Shown here: positions 19,785 to 30,079 of the stretch, in pieces
How the letters are laid out: each line of letters starts with the position of its first letter
Numbering within the stretch: position 1 is the first letter of the stretch
DNA from: Cylindrotheca closterium
Taxonomy: Eukaryota > Bacillariophyta > Bacillariophyceae > Bacillariales > Bacillariaceae
DNA: 64,000 nucleotides
NCBI GenBank assembly: GCA_933822405.4
Contig: CAKOGP040001747.1
Coordinates: forward strand, 260,113 to 324,112
Reading direction: 5' to 3'
Made by a program: the position numbers and the translations under genes
The notes under the pieces: model-generated
Told to the model about the DNA's origin: nothing
What the model saw: only the letters and a program-made list of their open reading frames with translations
The model's database searches: none

Positions 19785-21209
19785 ATGGAGGCAAACGAGT
19801 ACCGATATCGAGGCAATGCGGGAGAAAAAGTACCAAATTGGGTTCACAAGCTGACTTTCGATCCAGGTATTCAGGTTTTGCCTAGTGAATTGTGCAACGA
19901 GTGTATTTTTTTGGAAGAAGTGGCGCTGCCTGAAGGATTAATCAAAATTGGTCGTAGGGCTTTTGAATATTGCACAAGTTTGTCGGAAATCAAGATTCGT
20001 GGCACCGTAGAATCTGTTTGGGAAGAAGCGTTTACGGATTGCTCAGCCATGACAAAAGTTGAGTTTGAAGAATCATGTTCATCATCTTCGCCGCCCCATG
20101 GGCTAAAGACAATTTTCAAGGAAGCTTTCCAACGTTGCCGCTCGCTACAAAGAATCAAGATCCCCTCGTCTGTGAACTTGATTGGTGACTCTTGTTTTCA
20201 ATCCTGCGACAATTTGATAGAAGCAACTCTATCAACAACTTCCATCAAGGAGATTCCTCGCCTGGGGTTCGCCCATTGTCGCTCACTACAGACTGTGAGT
20301 CTACCAAGCTCATTGGAGCGTGTTTGCGATTATGGATTCTACAAATGTCCTTCCTTGGTGACAGTAGTAATAGTGCCTTTGGATGATTCAAAGCCTATCG
20401 AAATTGGGTTCCAATCTTTCGAATCCTGTGAAGCTCTTGCAAACTTTGTGCTTCCAACAGGGTCCAATGCCGACAATACATCGTTCGATGGATGTGCACG
20501 ACTGCAAAGTCGCTTCGGAGAAAGGGCAAAGAAAATTGTCGCCGGTTTGATAAGCCGGTTTGACAGCCAACCTGTTCACAAAATGTTGTACGATTGGTCG
20601 TCCGTTTCTCCCAAAAAGCTGGGTCATTGTATTGAGACAGCAAAGAGCGAGGAATCACCGCTTGTGGACCGGTTTGGAATGACCCCATTCCACATCTTCT
20701 TTTCGACTAACGAACCAGATGAAGAAGTGCTTGAAGTCCTCCTCGACAAGTATCCATACCATGTTGTGAACTACAAAGACTCAAATGGGAAACGACCATT
20801 GGACTACCTGGTCTCCAATTGGACTGAAGATACTGAATCTTTGCTTGCTGAATCAACAGCAACTTTGCTTCAAAAAACAATGCAAAGATGGATGATTGAT
20901 CCACTCGTTCGCTGGGGAACTGCTTCCTGGGTGGAGGACATGCAAAGCAAGGTAGAAGGTATACTTGCTGAATACGACAATGAACAAAGAGAAGTATTGT
21001 ACAATGGAGCGTATTCTGTATTTTTACATTATGTAGATATGACAGTCCCATCGATCCTGGAGATGGCCTTGTGGAAGGCGAAGCTCAACGGTGGACGGAA
21101 CACTGATATTATTATGCTACAGTCGCTAGACCGAGAAGAGTGCCGTTGTGTTTGTGGATCGGATGTTGTAATTCCAAGTGTAGCAATATTCTTGGGAATC
21201 ATTCCATAG
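19785..21209 (+). CDS. BspA-type leucine-rich repeat (LRR_5) protein
   Basis: A single-exon 474-residue protein with no signal peptide. Residues 20-240 hold about eight LRR_5 repeats of the form LxEVxLPxGLxxIGxxAFxxC (for example CIFLEEVALPEGLIKIGRRA, CRSLQRIKIPSSVNLIGDSC and CRSLQTVSLPSSLERVCDYG). The C-terminal half has an ankyrin-like segment (DRFGMTPFHIFFSTNEPDEE, then SNGKRPLDYLVSN). This LRR-ankyrin arrangement is very common in diatom genomes as large lineage-expanded families. It is presumably a protein-binding scaffold in the cytosol or nucleus, and no enzymatic role is indicated. A decayed relative follows at 21.3 kb. Confidence 0.82.
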   Translation: MEANEYRYRGNAGEKVPNWVHKLTFDPGIQVLPSELCNECIFLEEVALPEGLIKIGRRAFEYCTSLSEIKIRGTVESVWEEAFTDCSAMTKVEFEESCSSSSPPHGLKTIFKEAFQRCRSLQRIKIPSSVNLIGDSCFQSCDNLIEATLSTTSIKEIPRLGFAHCRSLQTVSLPSSLERVCDYGFYKCPSLVTVVIVPLDDSKPIEIGFQSFESCEALANFVLPTGSNADNTSFDGCARLQSRFGERAKKIVAGLISRFDSQPVHKMLYDWSSVSPKKLGHCIETAKSEESPLVDRFGMTPFHIFFSTNEPDEEVLEVLLDKYPYHVVNYKDSNGKRPLDYLVSNWTEDTESLLAESTATLLQKTMQRWMIDPLVRWGTASWVEDMQSKVEGILAEYDNEQREVLYNGAYSVFLHYVDMTVPSILEMALWKAKLNGGRNTDIIMLQSLDREECRCVCGSDVVIPSVAIFLGIIP

Positions 21210-21311
21210 GAATGAAAAAGATTGTACCGTGCCCATAGATGATGATTCCTTGGAACAGCCTGTTAGGAGTATGGCTACCAAGATCATGAGGGTGAAAAGG
21301 TTCCAAGGAGG

Positions 21312-21536
21312 GATATACAAAAACTGACTTCTTTCAATTCAAAAATTCAAGTTTTGCTTGATGACTCATGCCACAAGTGTAGGCAGTTGTGGGACGCAAC
21401 TCTGCTCAAAGGATTTATTGAGATTGGTAATGGGGGTTTTGCGTGGTACCAAAAGCTGATGAAAATCAAAATCAATACCTGTAGGCTAGCAAGAAGAAGC
21501 TGCCAAATAACAAATATGTGCCAGGTTGATTGACTC
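21312..21536 (+). pseudogene. Decayed fragment of an LRR_5 gene
   Basis: In the frame of 21321 the sequence reads KLTSFNSKIQVLLDDSCHKC, then LLKGFIEIGNGGFAWYQKLM and KIKIN. This aligns with residues 22-75 of the intact gene (VHKLTFDPGIQVLPSELCNE, LPEGLIKIGRRAFEYCTSL). It has no start codon and ends at TGA 21534-21536. It is a remnant of a tandem duplicate of the upstream gene, missing the rest. Confidence 0.65.
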
Positions 21537-21895
21537 TACAAATAATACAAAGACTATTCTGTACCTATATTTTAAATTTCGTGAAATGACAGAAGTTGCC
21601 ATCACTTGTTGCTATAGAGCATAATACTGCAGTATGGTACCGGTAAAATAGGGTAAGAGAGAGCAACTTTTTTATTTCGCTTTCTTTCGTTTCTTTCATC
21701 AATCTGGTCAGAATAATTGGACTCGTTCGACCCCAATTTCCATCCGTTATTATTTTTATGTGTTTTCTTCTAAAAAAGTACCACAATAATCTCAATAAAT
21801 AATCGCAGCATCTCGTCGCATCATCATCATCATCATCGTATCATTATCAAAATCTGAAACGATCGAAGCATAACAGCGGTAGGACTATTATCAAT
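21537..21895. other. Intergenic region before the homeodomain/AT-hook locus
   Basis: No gene seen. A CATCATCATCATCAT triplet run lies near 21821-21836, and AT-rich DNA precedes the ATG at 21896. Confidence 0.4.
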
Positions 21896-24800
21896 ATGCA
21901 ACCCACACCGCGATTGCTTCGAGGCATCATGGCTGGCAGCAAAGTACATCTTCCTCGCAAGGCAAAGAAGAATGCCCAAGTCAAGAATGCCTGCCAACCT
22001 CTCACAGCCGGAAAACACATGGAAGCTTTGAAAGAAGGACGAGAAAAGGGATTGGGCAGTGATTGGCGGGCGGCTTACAATTCTTCACGAGATGTTGTTG
22101 TCTGGATTTGCCCAAACACTGGCAAAGCTTATGATCGAATGTCCAAGGCACTCCATGGGGAAAAAAACAAGGGGTTCCCCGTCTGTCAATTTTGAAAATG
22201 CATCCGCAGCAGCTTTCAGAGCAACAAGCCTGATTCAGTGCAGGAAACCAAGTGCCTCTTCTGATAAAGCCATTTCTCCTTCTTCTGCAATTTCTGCTAG
22301 GTCTTCAGCCTCTGAGCTGTCCAGCAAGAATGAGGGCAAACGATTACAAATGCCTCCCGCTGAGGATGCTTTCAGGAGTCATGCCAAGAATGACAGCCAA
22401 AAGGATGACTCTCTAGTCTCAGAAAAGAAGTCCCATCCAACGCAACGTCAATTGAAGATTGGAGCTACCACAGACTCCAAAAAGGCAAAGTCGACTTTTC
22501 GTCTCAAACGACAGCTTGATGAAGCCTTTGATAGCAACGACAAGGGAACGACTCGGAAAAAGTCCAAAAGCAGCAGCATGAATAATGATGATTCTCCTCT
22601 TCGTGTCAGTCCCACCAAGAAGAAGAGAGGTCCTGGTCGTCCACCTAAACTTAAGAAGAAAGGGCGTGGGCGTCCACGAAAAGTTGCAATCCACGATCAG
22701 GACAGGACGATTACTGGTGATTTTGAGACAAAGGAAGCATCTCTCAGTCCTACTGCCGCTCCAAAGCGAATGACTGCTCCAGAAGTTGTCGCTGATGACG
22801 ACAAGATGAGTGGTGGTGATAGCAAGGCATCACCTTCCAGCCCTTAATCGATGATGACAAGACCACGATTGCTACGTCATATGTTAGCCCTCATGCAGTT
22901 CCAAAGCGAGGACGTGGTCGGCCGAAAAAAACCACAAGAGAGATGACAAAATGAGTGCTGTTGAAACTAAGATGTCATCGTCTAGCTCTCCTGTCGCTCC
23001 AAAGAGAGGGGGTGGTGCCATCAACAATGAAAAGACGACTGGTAGTGGCAGCACGACAAAATCTTCTAACTCTTATGTCGCTCCAAAGAGCGGACGTGGT
23101 CGGCCACTGAGGACTGTCACTGATGATGAAAAGACAACGAGTGATTGTGAGACGAAGACAGCATCTACCTGTACCACTGTCGCTTCAAAGAAAGCTCGCG
23201 GTCGTCCTTCCATACCTGCCATCGATGATGGGAAGGCAACTGGTAGTGAGGGAAAGGCAGTACCCATTAGTCCTTCTGTAGCTGCAAAAAGAGGGCTTGG
23301 GCATCCAAATAACTCCAACAAGACGATTGCTGGTGCTAGTAAGACAGCATCGACTACTCCTACTGCCGCTACAAAACGAGGCCGTGGTCGGTCACTGCAC
23401 ATCAGCCACAGTGTTTCTGCAGTTGAATACCTCAAGGCTTGGATGATGTCTCCCGAACACATTGCTCACCCTTATCCTACCAAGACGGAAAAGACAAAAA
23501 TGGTGGCTGACACTGGAATTTTTCAGCAACTGGATAATTGGTTTGCATACACTCGAAAGCGCCATTGGAAGCCTCCTGTCGATTCCACTAGAGGACCTGG
23601 GCGTCCACGAGAAACTGCATTCAACGATGGTGCCAAGGCGAGTGGCACTGACAGCAAGAAATCATCTCCCCATATTTCTGTACCTTCAAAGAGAGGGCCT
23701 AGTCGGCCGCCAGAAACTGTTGCCGCTTCAAAGAGAGGGCTGGTCCTACACGAAAAATTGCACTGAGTGATGACAACAAGACGAGCGGAAGTGGTGATGA
23801 CAGCAAACCAGCATCTACTAGTCCTGCTGTAGCTGCAAAGGGAGGCTCTGGTTGGCCACCACAAAGTGCCGCCAACAAAGATAGAAAAGACTCGAATGGA
23901 AAAGCGGCGGCATTTGACTACCTCAAGGCTTGGATGATGTCTCCAGAACACATTGCTCATCCTTATCCTACTAAATCGGAAAAGGCCAAGATGATGGCTG
24001 ACACGGGTATGGAACTAAAGCAGCTAGATACTTGGTTTGTCAACAACCGAAAGCGCTACTGGAAGCCTCAAGTCGGTAACAAGTTGCAATCATCAGTGGG
24101 CAAGACAGTATCTCCCAGTCCTCTTGTCGCTCCAAAAATGGGGCCGGGGCGTCTACGAAAAAATTCATTCAACGATGACAAGAAGGCGAGTGGGAGTAAG
24201 AGCAAGACGCTATCCTCCAGTCCCTCTGCGGATTGGGTGCCCTCGAAAAACTGCCATTGGCAATGACGAGAAAACTTATATTGATAGCAAGATAGTGGCT
24301 TCCAATCCTACTCCTGCTAAAATGAGAGGACCTGGGCGTCCACGAAAGTCTATTCCTTTGGCAGTTCGAATTGTTAAAAAAGGAAATAGTGACAGCAATG
24401 AACCATCCCTTGGCGATCATACCGCTCGGAAGAGGGCTCGCCCGCCCAAATGTGCTATCAACTTGGAAAATGAAATGGGAGGTCACAATAAGAATGCTGG
24501 AGATGGGGATAAGGACGAGAAGCAAATGAGTCTAAAAGTTAGCACGAATTCCAAACTTCCAAATGCCAAACCGGCTGCAGATCCGACCAAATGGAGTACA
24601 GAAAATGGAGGAAATCCTAGAAAGAATTACAAGACCGCATCCAGTGAAATCGAAGCAACCTCAAGTAGTGGTGGCAAACGTGAGCGTGTTTCCACTGCGA
24701 AAGGAAAAGCATGGAATACAAACCAGTCCAATAGAATAGGAGCACAAGCCCTTGAATACCTCACGGATTGGATGACAAGTCCCGATCACATTGTTTATCC

Positions 24801-26021
24801 TTATCCAACCGATCCAGAAAAGGCTAAAATGATGGCTGACACGGGCATGGAACTCAAGCAACTGAATACTTGGTTTTCCAACTATCGAAAGCGTTATTGG
24901 AAGCCTAGAGTCGCTGAAAAATTTCAATCAACAGGCAGCTATTCGACTTCTTCTTCGAATGGTGTGCAAGGAAAAGTAAAAACTATCGGAGATAGCAGAA
25001 TACAAGTGCAGAAAAGTGGATCTGATGCTGGTAGCAAACCCAAATCAATAGGCATTAGCCAATCGAAGTCTCCAAAGAGGTCCCCGGACCGGCTGCGCAA
25101 GCATGCTATCGGATCTCACAATAATACAAGCAATCATTATGGAAGCGGAGACAGTGTCAAGAAGAAGACAGTATTGATACGCTCGGCTATTTCAATCAAG
25201 GGCCGCAGCCCGCCATCAGAACATGCTGTCGCTTCACTCAACCTTGAAAGTGGGGGCAATGCCAAGCACAAGAGCACAATGAAACGTGTCATTCAGTCTA
25301 CGACTACATTTCCGAAGAAGGCTCCCAATTGCCCACTAAAACAATTCATCGGCACAAAAGGGAACATGGCAAGATTCTGCAAACGTTCACAGATTGATGA
25401 CGCAAGTCTCAATTGCAGAAGTTGCCATGGTGGTAGAAACGGAGACTTCGATGAGAAAAGGAGCAGCAAATCATATGGGCATAGTTAGACCGGAGAATAC
25501 TCCCATCCCGATGCAGGAAGTGCTGACCACAGTTCCAAAAAAGATATCTTTGATAACGGTGAGGCCGAAGCTTCTTCGTATGTATACCCTCCTTGGCTCC
25601 CCCAACCAGATCCTAGCGCAAAGTCTCGTTCTTGCGAGCACACAGAATTGACAAGAGCAACCCCACATATCGTCCTAGGATTGGTGAAAGTAATGGAAGA
25701 AGAGACGATGAAAACACGAGCAAAAATGACGCACTCGGACATCAACATGATACTAATGATCATTTTGCAGGCAGCAGCGGTATTGCAACCAACGCTCCCT
25801 TGATCAGTTCTTTCCCCGCGGTCGACTATCAGCATCCCATGCCTGTCAAGACGACGAAAACTATCGATGCCTTGATTCAACAGTCGGCAAAAGTCGGTGG
25901 AAACGAGCGAAAAAGGCCCAGACACCAGCAAAAAAAGCAAAGAAGACAACCGAAAACGTACCGCCAACTCATCACAACGAACTCCGACTCTGTCAAGCCT
26001 AGACTCGGACGAAGATTGTAA
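21896..26021 (+). pseudogene. Frame-disrupted AT-hook protein gene with three TALE-type homeodomains
   Basis: Coding-like sequence runs through 4.1 kb but changes frame at about 22165 (A7 run), 22847, 22927 (A7 run), 23738, 24230 and 25486-25660. Rejoined by eye, it has an N-terminal SDWRAAYNSSRDVVVWICPN domain, at least six AT-hooks (GRGRPKK, GPGRPPK, GRGRPRK, SGRGRPL, GPGRPRE, GPGRPRK) and three homeodomains at 23422-23574, 23913-24068 and 24751-24906 with the TALE pattern HPYPT...WFxNxRKRYWKP. The breaks do not match clear GT-AG introns. It is either a decaying transcription-factor gene or one damaged by homopolymer assembly errors; neighbouring genes are intact, which favours true decay. 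No transposon relation is seen. Confidence 0.6.
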
Positions 26022-26405
26022 TGCAGCGAAGCTGTTTCCTGGAGACAAAAAAAGCGAAGGGTGACGAGAGCAATGCAAACGTCGACATCCAACGAGCCAC
26101 AAGAGTATATCTGGGATAAGTATGTCCAAAAGATCATCAAGACAGTTGATACTAGCACTGATGGATTCTGGGTGTAATATGATTTGTCTCAGCCTTGTGG
26201 CGACCCAATTTGCCAAAGAATGCAGTAGTTGTAAACTAGAGCAAGCATATTGTATAATAGACATTTTCAACCTTTTACTAGCACTACACATCTTTCTTAT
26301 CAACAGCTCTTGACGCAAGCGACAGAACTAGGGTAGCAATGTAGGAAAAACAAAATAACGAGTTGTCTTCTCATCAACCCTTGCTCCGTTTTCTACATTC
26401 AAAAT
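26022..26405. other. Convergent 3' region between the homeodomain locus and the LRR receptor-like gene
   Basis: No gene. Short frames on both strands have no motif. Confidence 0.45.
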
Positions 26406-29207
26406 CTAAACTTGGCCGCAATTCTGATTCGTACAACAATGCGTGCAGCAACTGCATTCCAGACCACATTCAGCATAGAATTCAAAGTTGGAATCACCTA
26501 CATTGCCAGAACTGCAAAAGCTGTTCATGGATCCCGTGACACCGGTCTCATAGAAATAAATCGTGTCGGTATTCGTCCATTGGCTCATTGAAGACGGAAT
26601 TGTGCCCGTCAATTGGTTGTCAAAAACACTGAGGTAGGTCATGGCGGTCCAAGCACCAAAATCATCCGGAATGGAGGACGAGAGCTGATTTTGCGCAGCG
26701 GAGAAGCGTTGCAAGTTGGTCATTCGACTCAATTCGGCTGGAAGAGAACCCGAGAGACGATTCTCGGAAATGCTCAGCAGGGTCAGCTGGGAAAAGCTTT
26801 CAAAGGACGCAGGAATCGGTCCCGCCAATTGATTGCGGCCCAAGTAAATGTTCCGCAAGCTGGTCATGCCAGACAGCTCGTCGGGAATTCGACCAGAAAA
26901 TTGATTGAACTCGGCCACAAAGGATTGCAATCGAGTCAAGCGGCCCAGATGTGTTGGAATTTCTCCTCGGAAGAGGTTGTTGCGGATTTGCAAATTCGTG
27001 AGCTGCGCTAGATCCCCAATCTGCGTTGGAAATTCCCCGTCGAGGAAGTTATCGGAGAGTTCCAATCGGCCAAGGTTCGACATTCTTCCCATTTCAGTGG
27101 GCACGGTTCCCACGAGACCATTCTCCATCATTCGCAACCGTGAAATAAGAGCCAGATTGTCCCAAGTTTTGATTATGGGTCCATTCATGTTGTTGTCATT
27201 GAGATCCAGTAATGAAACTTGCTCATTGCTACAAGTAACACCCTGCCAATCGCAATGGTTCCCTTCTCCAGTCCATCCAGACCTTCGGGTCCATGAGTCT
27301 CCATTGGTGGCATAAAACAGATTGGCCAAAGTGAATCGTTCCCGGAATTCGACGGAATTGATGGCGGCATTCCGAGAATCAATCTGAGACGCCCACTCCA
27401 AGGCTCGGTACTCGGCCGAAGTTTCGCTAAGGGATTCTCCAGGAAAGAATCGCTCCAATGCTTCGCCCAATCGATCGACTGGTGGTTCCGTGGGTGGCGG
27501 CGTTGGTTCGGGAGTAGGCGAAGGAGTAGGTTGTGGAGTAGGCGGGGGGGTTGGTACTCCTGTCGGAGGCGGTGTTGGCGTTACAGTAGGAATCGGTGTC
27601 GGAGGCTCGGTAGGAATCAATACTGCCAAGGTTGGGTTTTCCGATGCCGCAGAACTAGGTGCCAGACTCGGGGAAGCACTGGGATCGGGAATGATATAAT
27701 TGGTGGCATTGGCACAACTCACGTTGGCCCCAATATCCAAGTGACCCAGCTCGAACAATGTGTTACCATCACCAAAGTATTCGTCCGGAACATCCAACGC
27801 AAAGAAACTGTCGACACACAAGTCTTCATAGGCCGACTTTTCCAACAAAAAGGCACAGGATGGTTCACAAGTTGAGCGGTCAATTTGAATGGCCGAGACA
27901 TCACCAGCAATACTGCAATCAAGAATATAGGTTTGATTCTTGCTTCCAGTGGCCACATAGGAGGATGAGGAGGAACTACTATTGTTGTTGCTGCCTTGGA
28001 AGTGCGATGGACAAATAGGGAATACCACAGAGTCGGTGGGAGACAAGGTTGGCTCTGCTGGAACGGCTGGTGCGTCGGTGGGAGTCACTTGAACGGGCAC
28101 TATCCCGACACCCTCATCGTCGTCGTCACCAAAGGGAACCAAAAAGAAGACTGCAGCACCAATCCCCCCTAGTAGGACCAGCAATATGAGGCATTTGATT
28201 CCAACTGGAATACCCTTGGATTCGTCCTCGTCTTCATCTTCACTATTCCCCCGTTCGACATCGCCAACACGCGGTGGCTTTGGTGTAACGGCTGGATCCA
28301 CCACCGCCACGACAATTCTGGAAGAGGCTGCCGTCACCAAGCCTTCCGAGGGTGAAGGATTGGCAAATTCATCGGAATCTCCGGTGGTCAAACTACGACT
28401 CCTACTATGAGTCGATTGATTTGCGGGGTTGGCCAGTTGCTGTTCTAATTCTTGGACTCGCTGTCGTAGTAAATCGGTATCCGCATCGCTGCCATCGGCC
28501 GATAGACCTCCATGTCGACTGTGGGCACTCAACATCATATAAGACTTTTTCAAATCTTCTTCCAAGTTTGCCACTCGATCCCTTAGATCCTTGTCCATGC
28601 CACCTGCAGACTCATCGTCAACTGCTTGTGCCACCACATGATGATAGGGATCCACTGCTGGTGGAAGAGAAATGTTCATGTCATTGTCATTGTCCAATTG
28701 TCCATCCAATCCTGGCATGCGGACGGCACCAATTTGAGGGGCAGTAGCAGCCGTGGTGGATGTATGGGTGGAACCATAGAATTCGTCGCCGTCATGACTG
28801 CTGCTCCTGGATCTTCCGCCTCGTCCTGCTGCTGCTGCAGGTGTGGGTATTACGGGTGGTGGCCGATATATTTCGGGGGGTTCAAAGCCAGGATGAGCAT
28901 TGTTCTGAATAAAGGCTGGTTTCAGGACCACACCTCCATCCGGATCAGCAGCAGGTGGTGGTGGTGCTCCTCCTCCTCCTCCACTAACATTGTTGACCCA
29001 GACATCTTGACTGGCAGCCACATGAGGATTGGCCGCCTGCATATACCGCGATGCCACGCTGTTAGCACGAGTTGGAGGTGCCGCTGCTGCTGCTGGCATC
29101 CGAGCCATATTGGAAGCAGCCACGCTGGGTGGAGGTGCTTCTCCTGGGTCTCGTCGGGCTTGTTGATACCGAAGGCCTGGATTGGCCAAATGTTGTTTCG
29201 AAAGCAT
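26406..29207 (-). CDS. Membrane-anchored leucine-rich repeat receptor-like protein without kinase
   Basis: The preferred start is MLSKQHLANPGLRYQQARR at 29207, giving 933 residues. Order of parts: a disordered Pro/Ala-rich cytosolic N-terminus, a short coiled coil (DRVANLEEDLKKSYMM and LRQRVQELEQQL), one transmembrane helix (CLILLVLLGGIGAAVFFLVP), a Cys-containing ectodomain, a PTPPPT-type stalk, then a plant-like LRR cap (LANLFYATNGDSW, CDWQGVTCS) and about nine LRRs such as LTNLQIRNNLFRGEIPTHLG. A Cys-rich tail (CSCCTHCCTNQNCGQV) ends it. Topology suggests N-in, C-out. There is no kinase or TIR domain. Such proteins are a large family in raphid diatoms and may sense surface or extracellular cues (inference). 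Confidence 0.85.
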   Translation of the reverse strand: MLSKQHLANPGLRYQQARRDPGEAPPPSVAASNMARMPAAAAAPPTRANSVASRYMQAANPHVAASQDVWVNNVSGGGGGAPPPPAADPDGGVVLKPAFIQNNAHPGFEPPEIYRPPPVIPTPAAAAGRGGRSRSSSHDGDEFYGSTHTSTTAATAPQIGAVRMPGLDGQLDNDNDMNISLPPAVDPYHHVVAQAVDDESAGGMDKDLRDRVANLEEDLKKSYMMLSAHSRHGGLSADGSDADTDLLRQRVQELEQQLANPANQSTHSRSRSLTTGDSDEFANPSPSEGLVTAASSRIVVAVVDPAVTPKPPRVGDVERGNSEDEDEDESKGIPVGIKCLILLVLLGGIGAAVFFLVPFGDDDDEGVGIVPVQVTPTDAPAVPAEPTLSPTDSVVFPICPSHFQGSNNNSSSSSSSYVATGSKNQTYILDCSIAGDVSAIQIDRSTCEPSCAFLLEKSAYEDLCVDSFFALDVPDEYFGDGNTLFELGHLDIGANVSCANATNYIIPDPSASPSLAPSSAASENPTLAVLIPTEPPTPIPTVTPTPPPTGVPTPPPTPQPTPSPTPEPTPPPTEPPVDRLGEALERFFPGESLSETSAEYRALEWASQIDSRNAAINSVEFRERFTLANLFYATNGDSWTRRSGWTGEGNHCDWQGVTCSNEQVSLLDLNDNNMNGPIIKTWDNLALISRLRMMENGLVGTVPTEMGRMSNLGRLELSDNFLDGEFPTQIGDLAQLTNLQIRNNLFRGEIPTHLGRLTRLQSFVAEFNQFSGRIPDELSGMTSLRNIYLGRNQLAGPIPASFESFSQLTLLSISENRLSGSLPAELSRMTNLQRFSAAQNQLSSSIPDDFGAWTAMTYLSVFDNQLTGTIPSSMSQWTNTDTIYFYETGVTGSMNSFCSSGNVGDSNFEFYAECGLECSCCTHCCTNQNCGQV

Positions 29208-30079
29208 ATTTCTTTCTTTGTTCTTGTAAGTATATGAGGAGTGTATGTGTTTTGTGTTGATGAATGGAATCAATCAGAAAGTTTCGATATTCTTTTCAGG
29301 TGAGTTTTCTCGCAGGTGACTTTTTCAGGTGGCCTTAGACAGTCTGATATGCCAGATACGGTCAATCAGTCTGCAACAACGGTGTACAATACAACACTCA
29401 AATATCCTTGGCAGCTTTCAAAGTTGACAAGGGTCTGCTATTCGTAGATCGTAGAATGGATGACCAGAAGAAAGCAGGTGCAAGTAAAGCTCACAGGTAC
29501 ACTGTACAGTACCGGTACGTCCTTGCCAGATACGGAAGTTGCGATGAGGGATGAGACATCCGACGGATGCCAGAAATGCCTGTCAAATGTTCTTTTGACG
29601 GTCTGGCCTCGCACGCGCTCAACGTAGACATCGCGGCCAAAGAAAGTTCTCTAAATCTCAATTAGAGGAGAGCTCGTCCAACAGACAATGTGATGCTCGT
29701 GTATGCAATAAGCTTTCGTTATCGGATTTAATGGTTACAGTAACTTCTGCCAGGTAATAAATGTCAGTCTTGCTAGTGTGTTTGACTGACTGACTCACTC
29801 GCTCGCACCTCCAGATGATTGATTCATTCAATAGAATGAATCCATTGAGTCAATGTCTGACGTCACGTAAAATTTCCAATGCCTTCCTTTCCTCTCCTTT
29901 CATCCACATCCCCCCCTATTTTAACCTGTCAATAACAACGACTGAATTCAAAAGCGTCGCCAATTGGGTCCCCGTTTGAACCATACCTGCAGTATAGAAC
30001 ACTATAGTTGAAACAACCTAACAATACTTAACACAACAACCCTGAAACAACAAACAAACGATCATACAATCAGACGATC
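29208..30079. promoter_or_regulatory. Divergent intergenic region with a CRE palindrome and a hairpin
   Basis: It separates the LRR gene (minus) from a membrane protein gene (plus). It holds the palindrome TGACGTCA at 29858-29865 and, just before it, a perfect 9-bp inverted repeat GATTCATTC/GAATGAATC with a 4-nt loop at 29821-29842. ACTGTACAGTACCGGTAC at about 29502-29519 is another palindromic run. No gene was found. Confidence 0.45.

Noticed and set aside
22195..22951. Reading the breaks of the homeodomain locus as introns
   Set aside because: Frame changes fall inside repeat units and at A7 runs, and no GT-AG pair removes them while keeping the repeat pattern.
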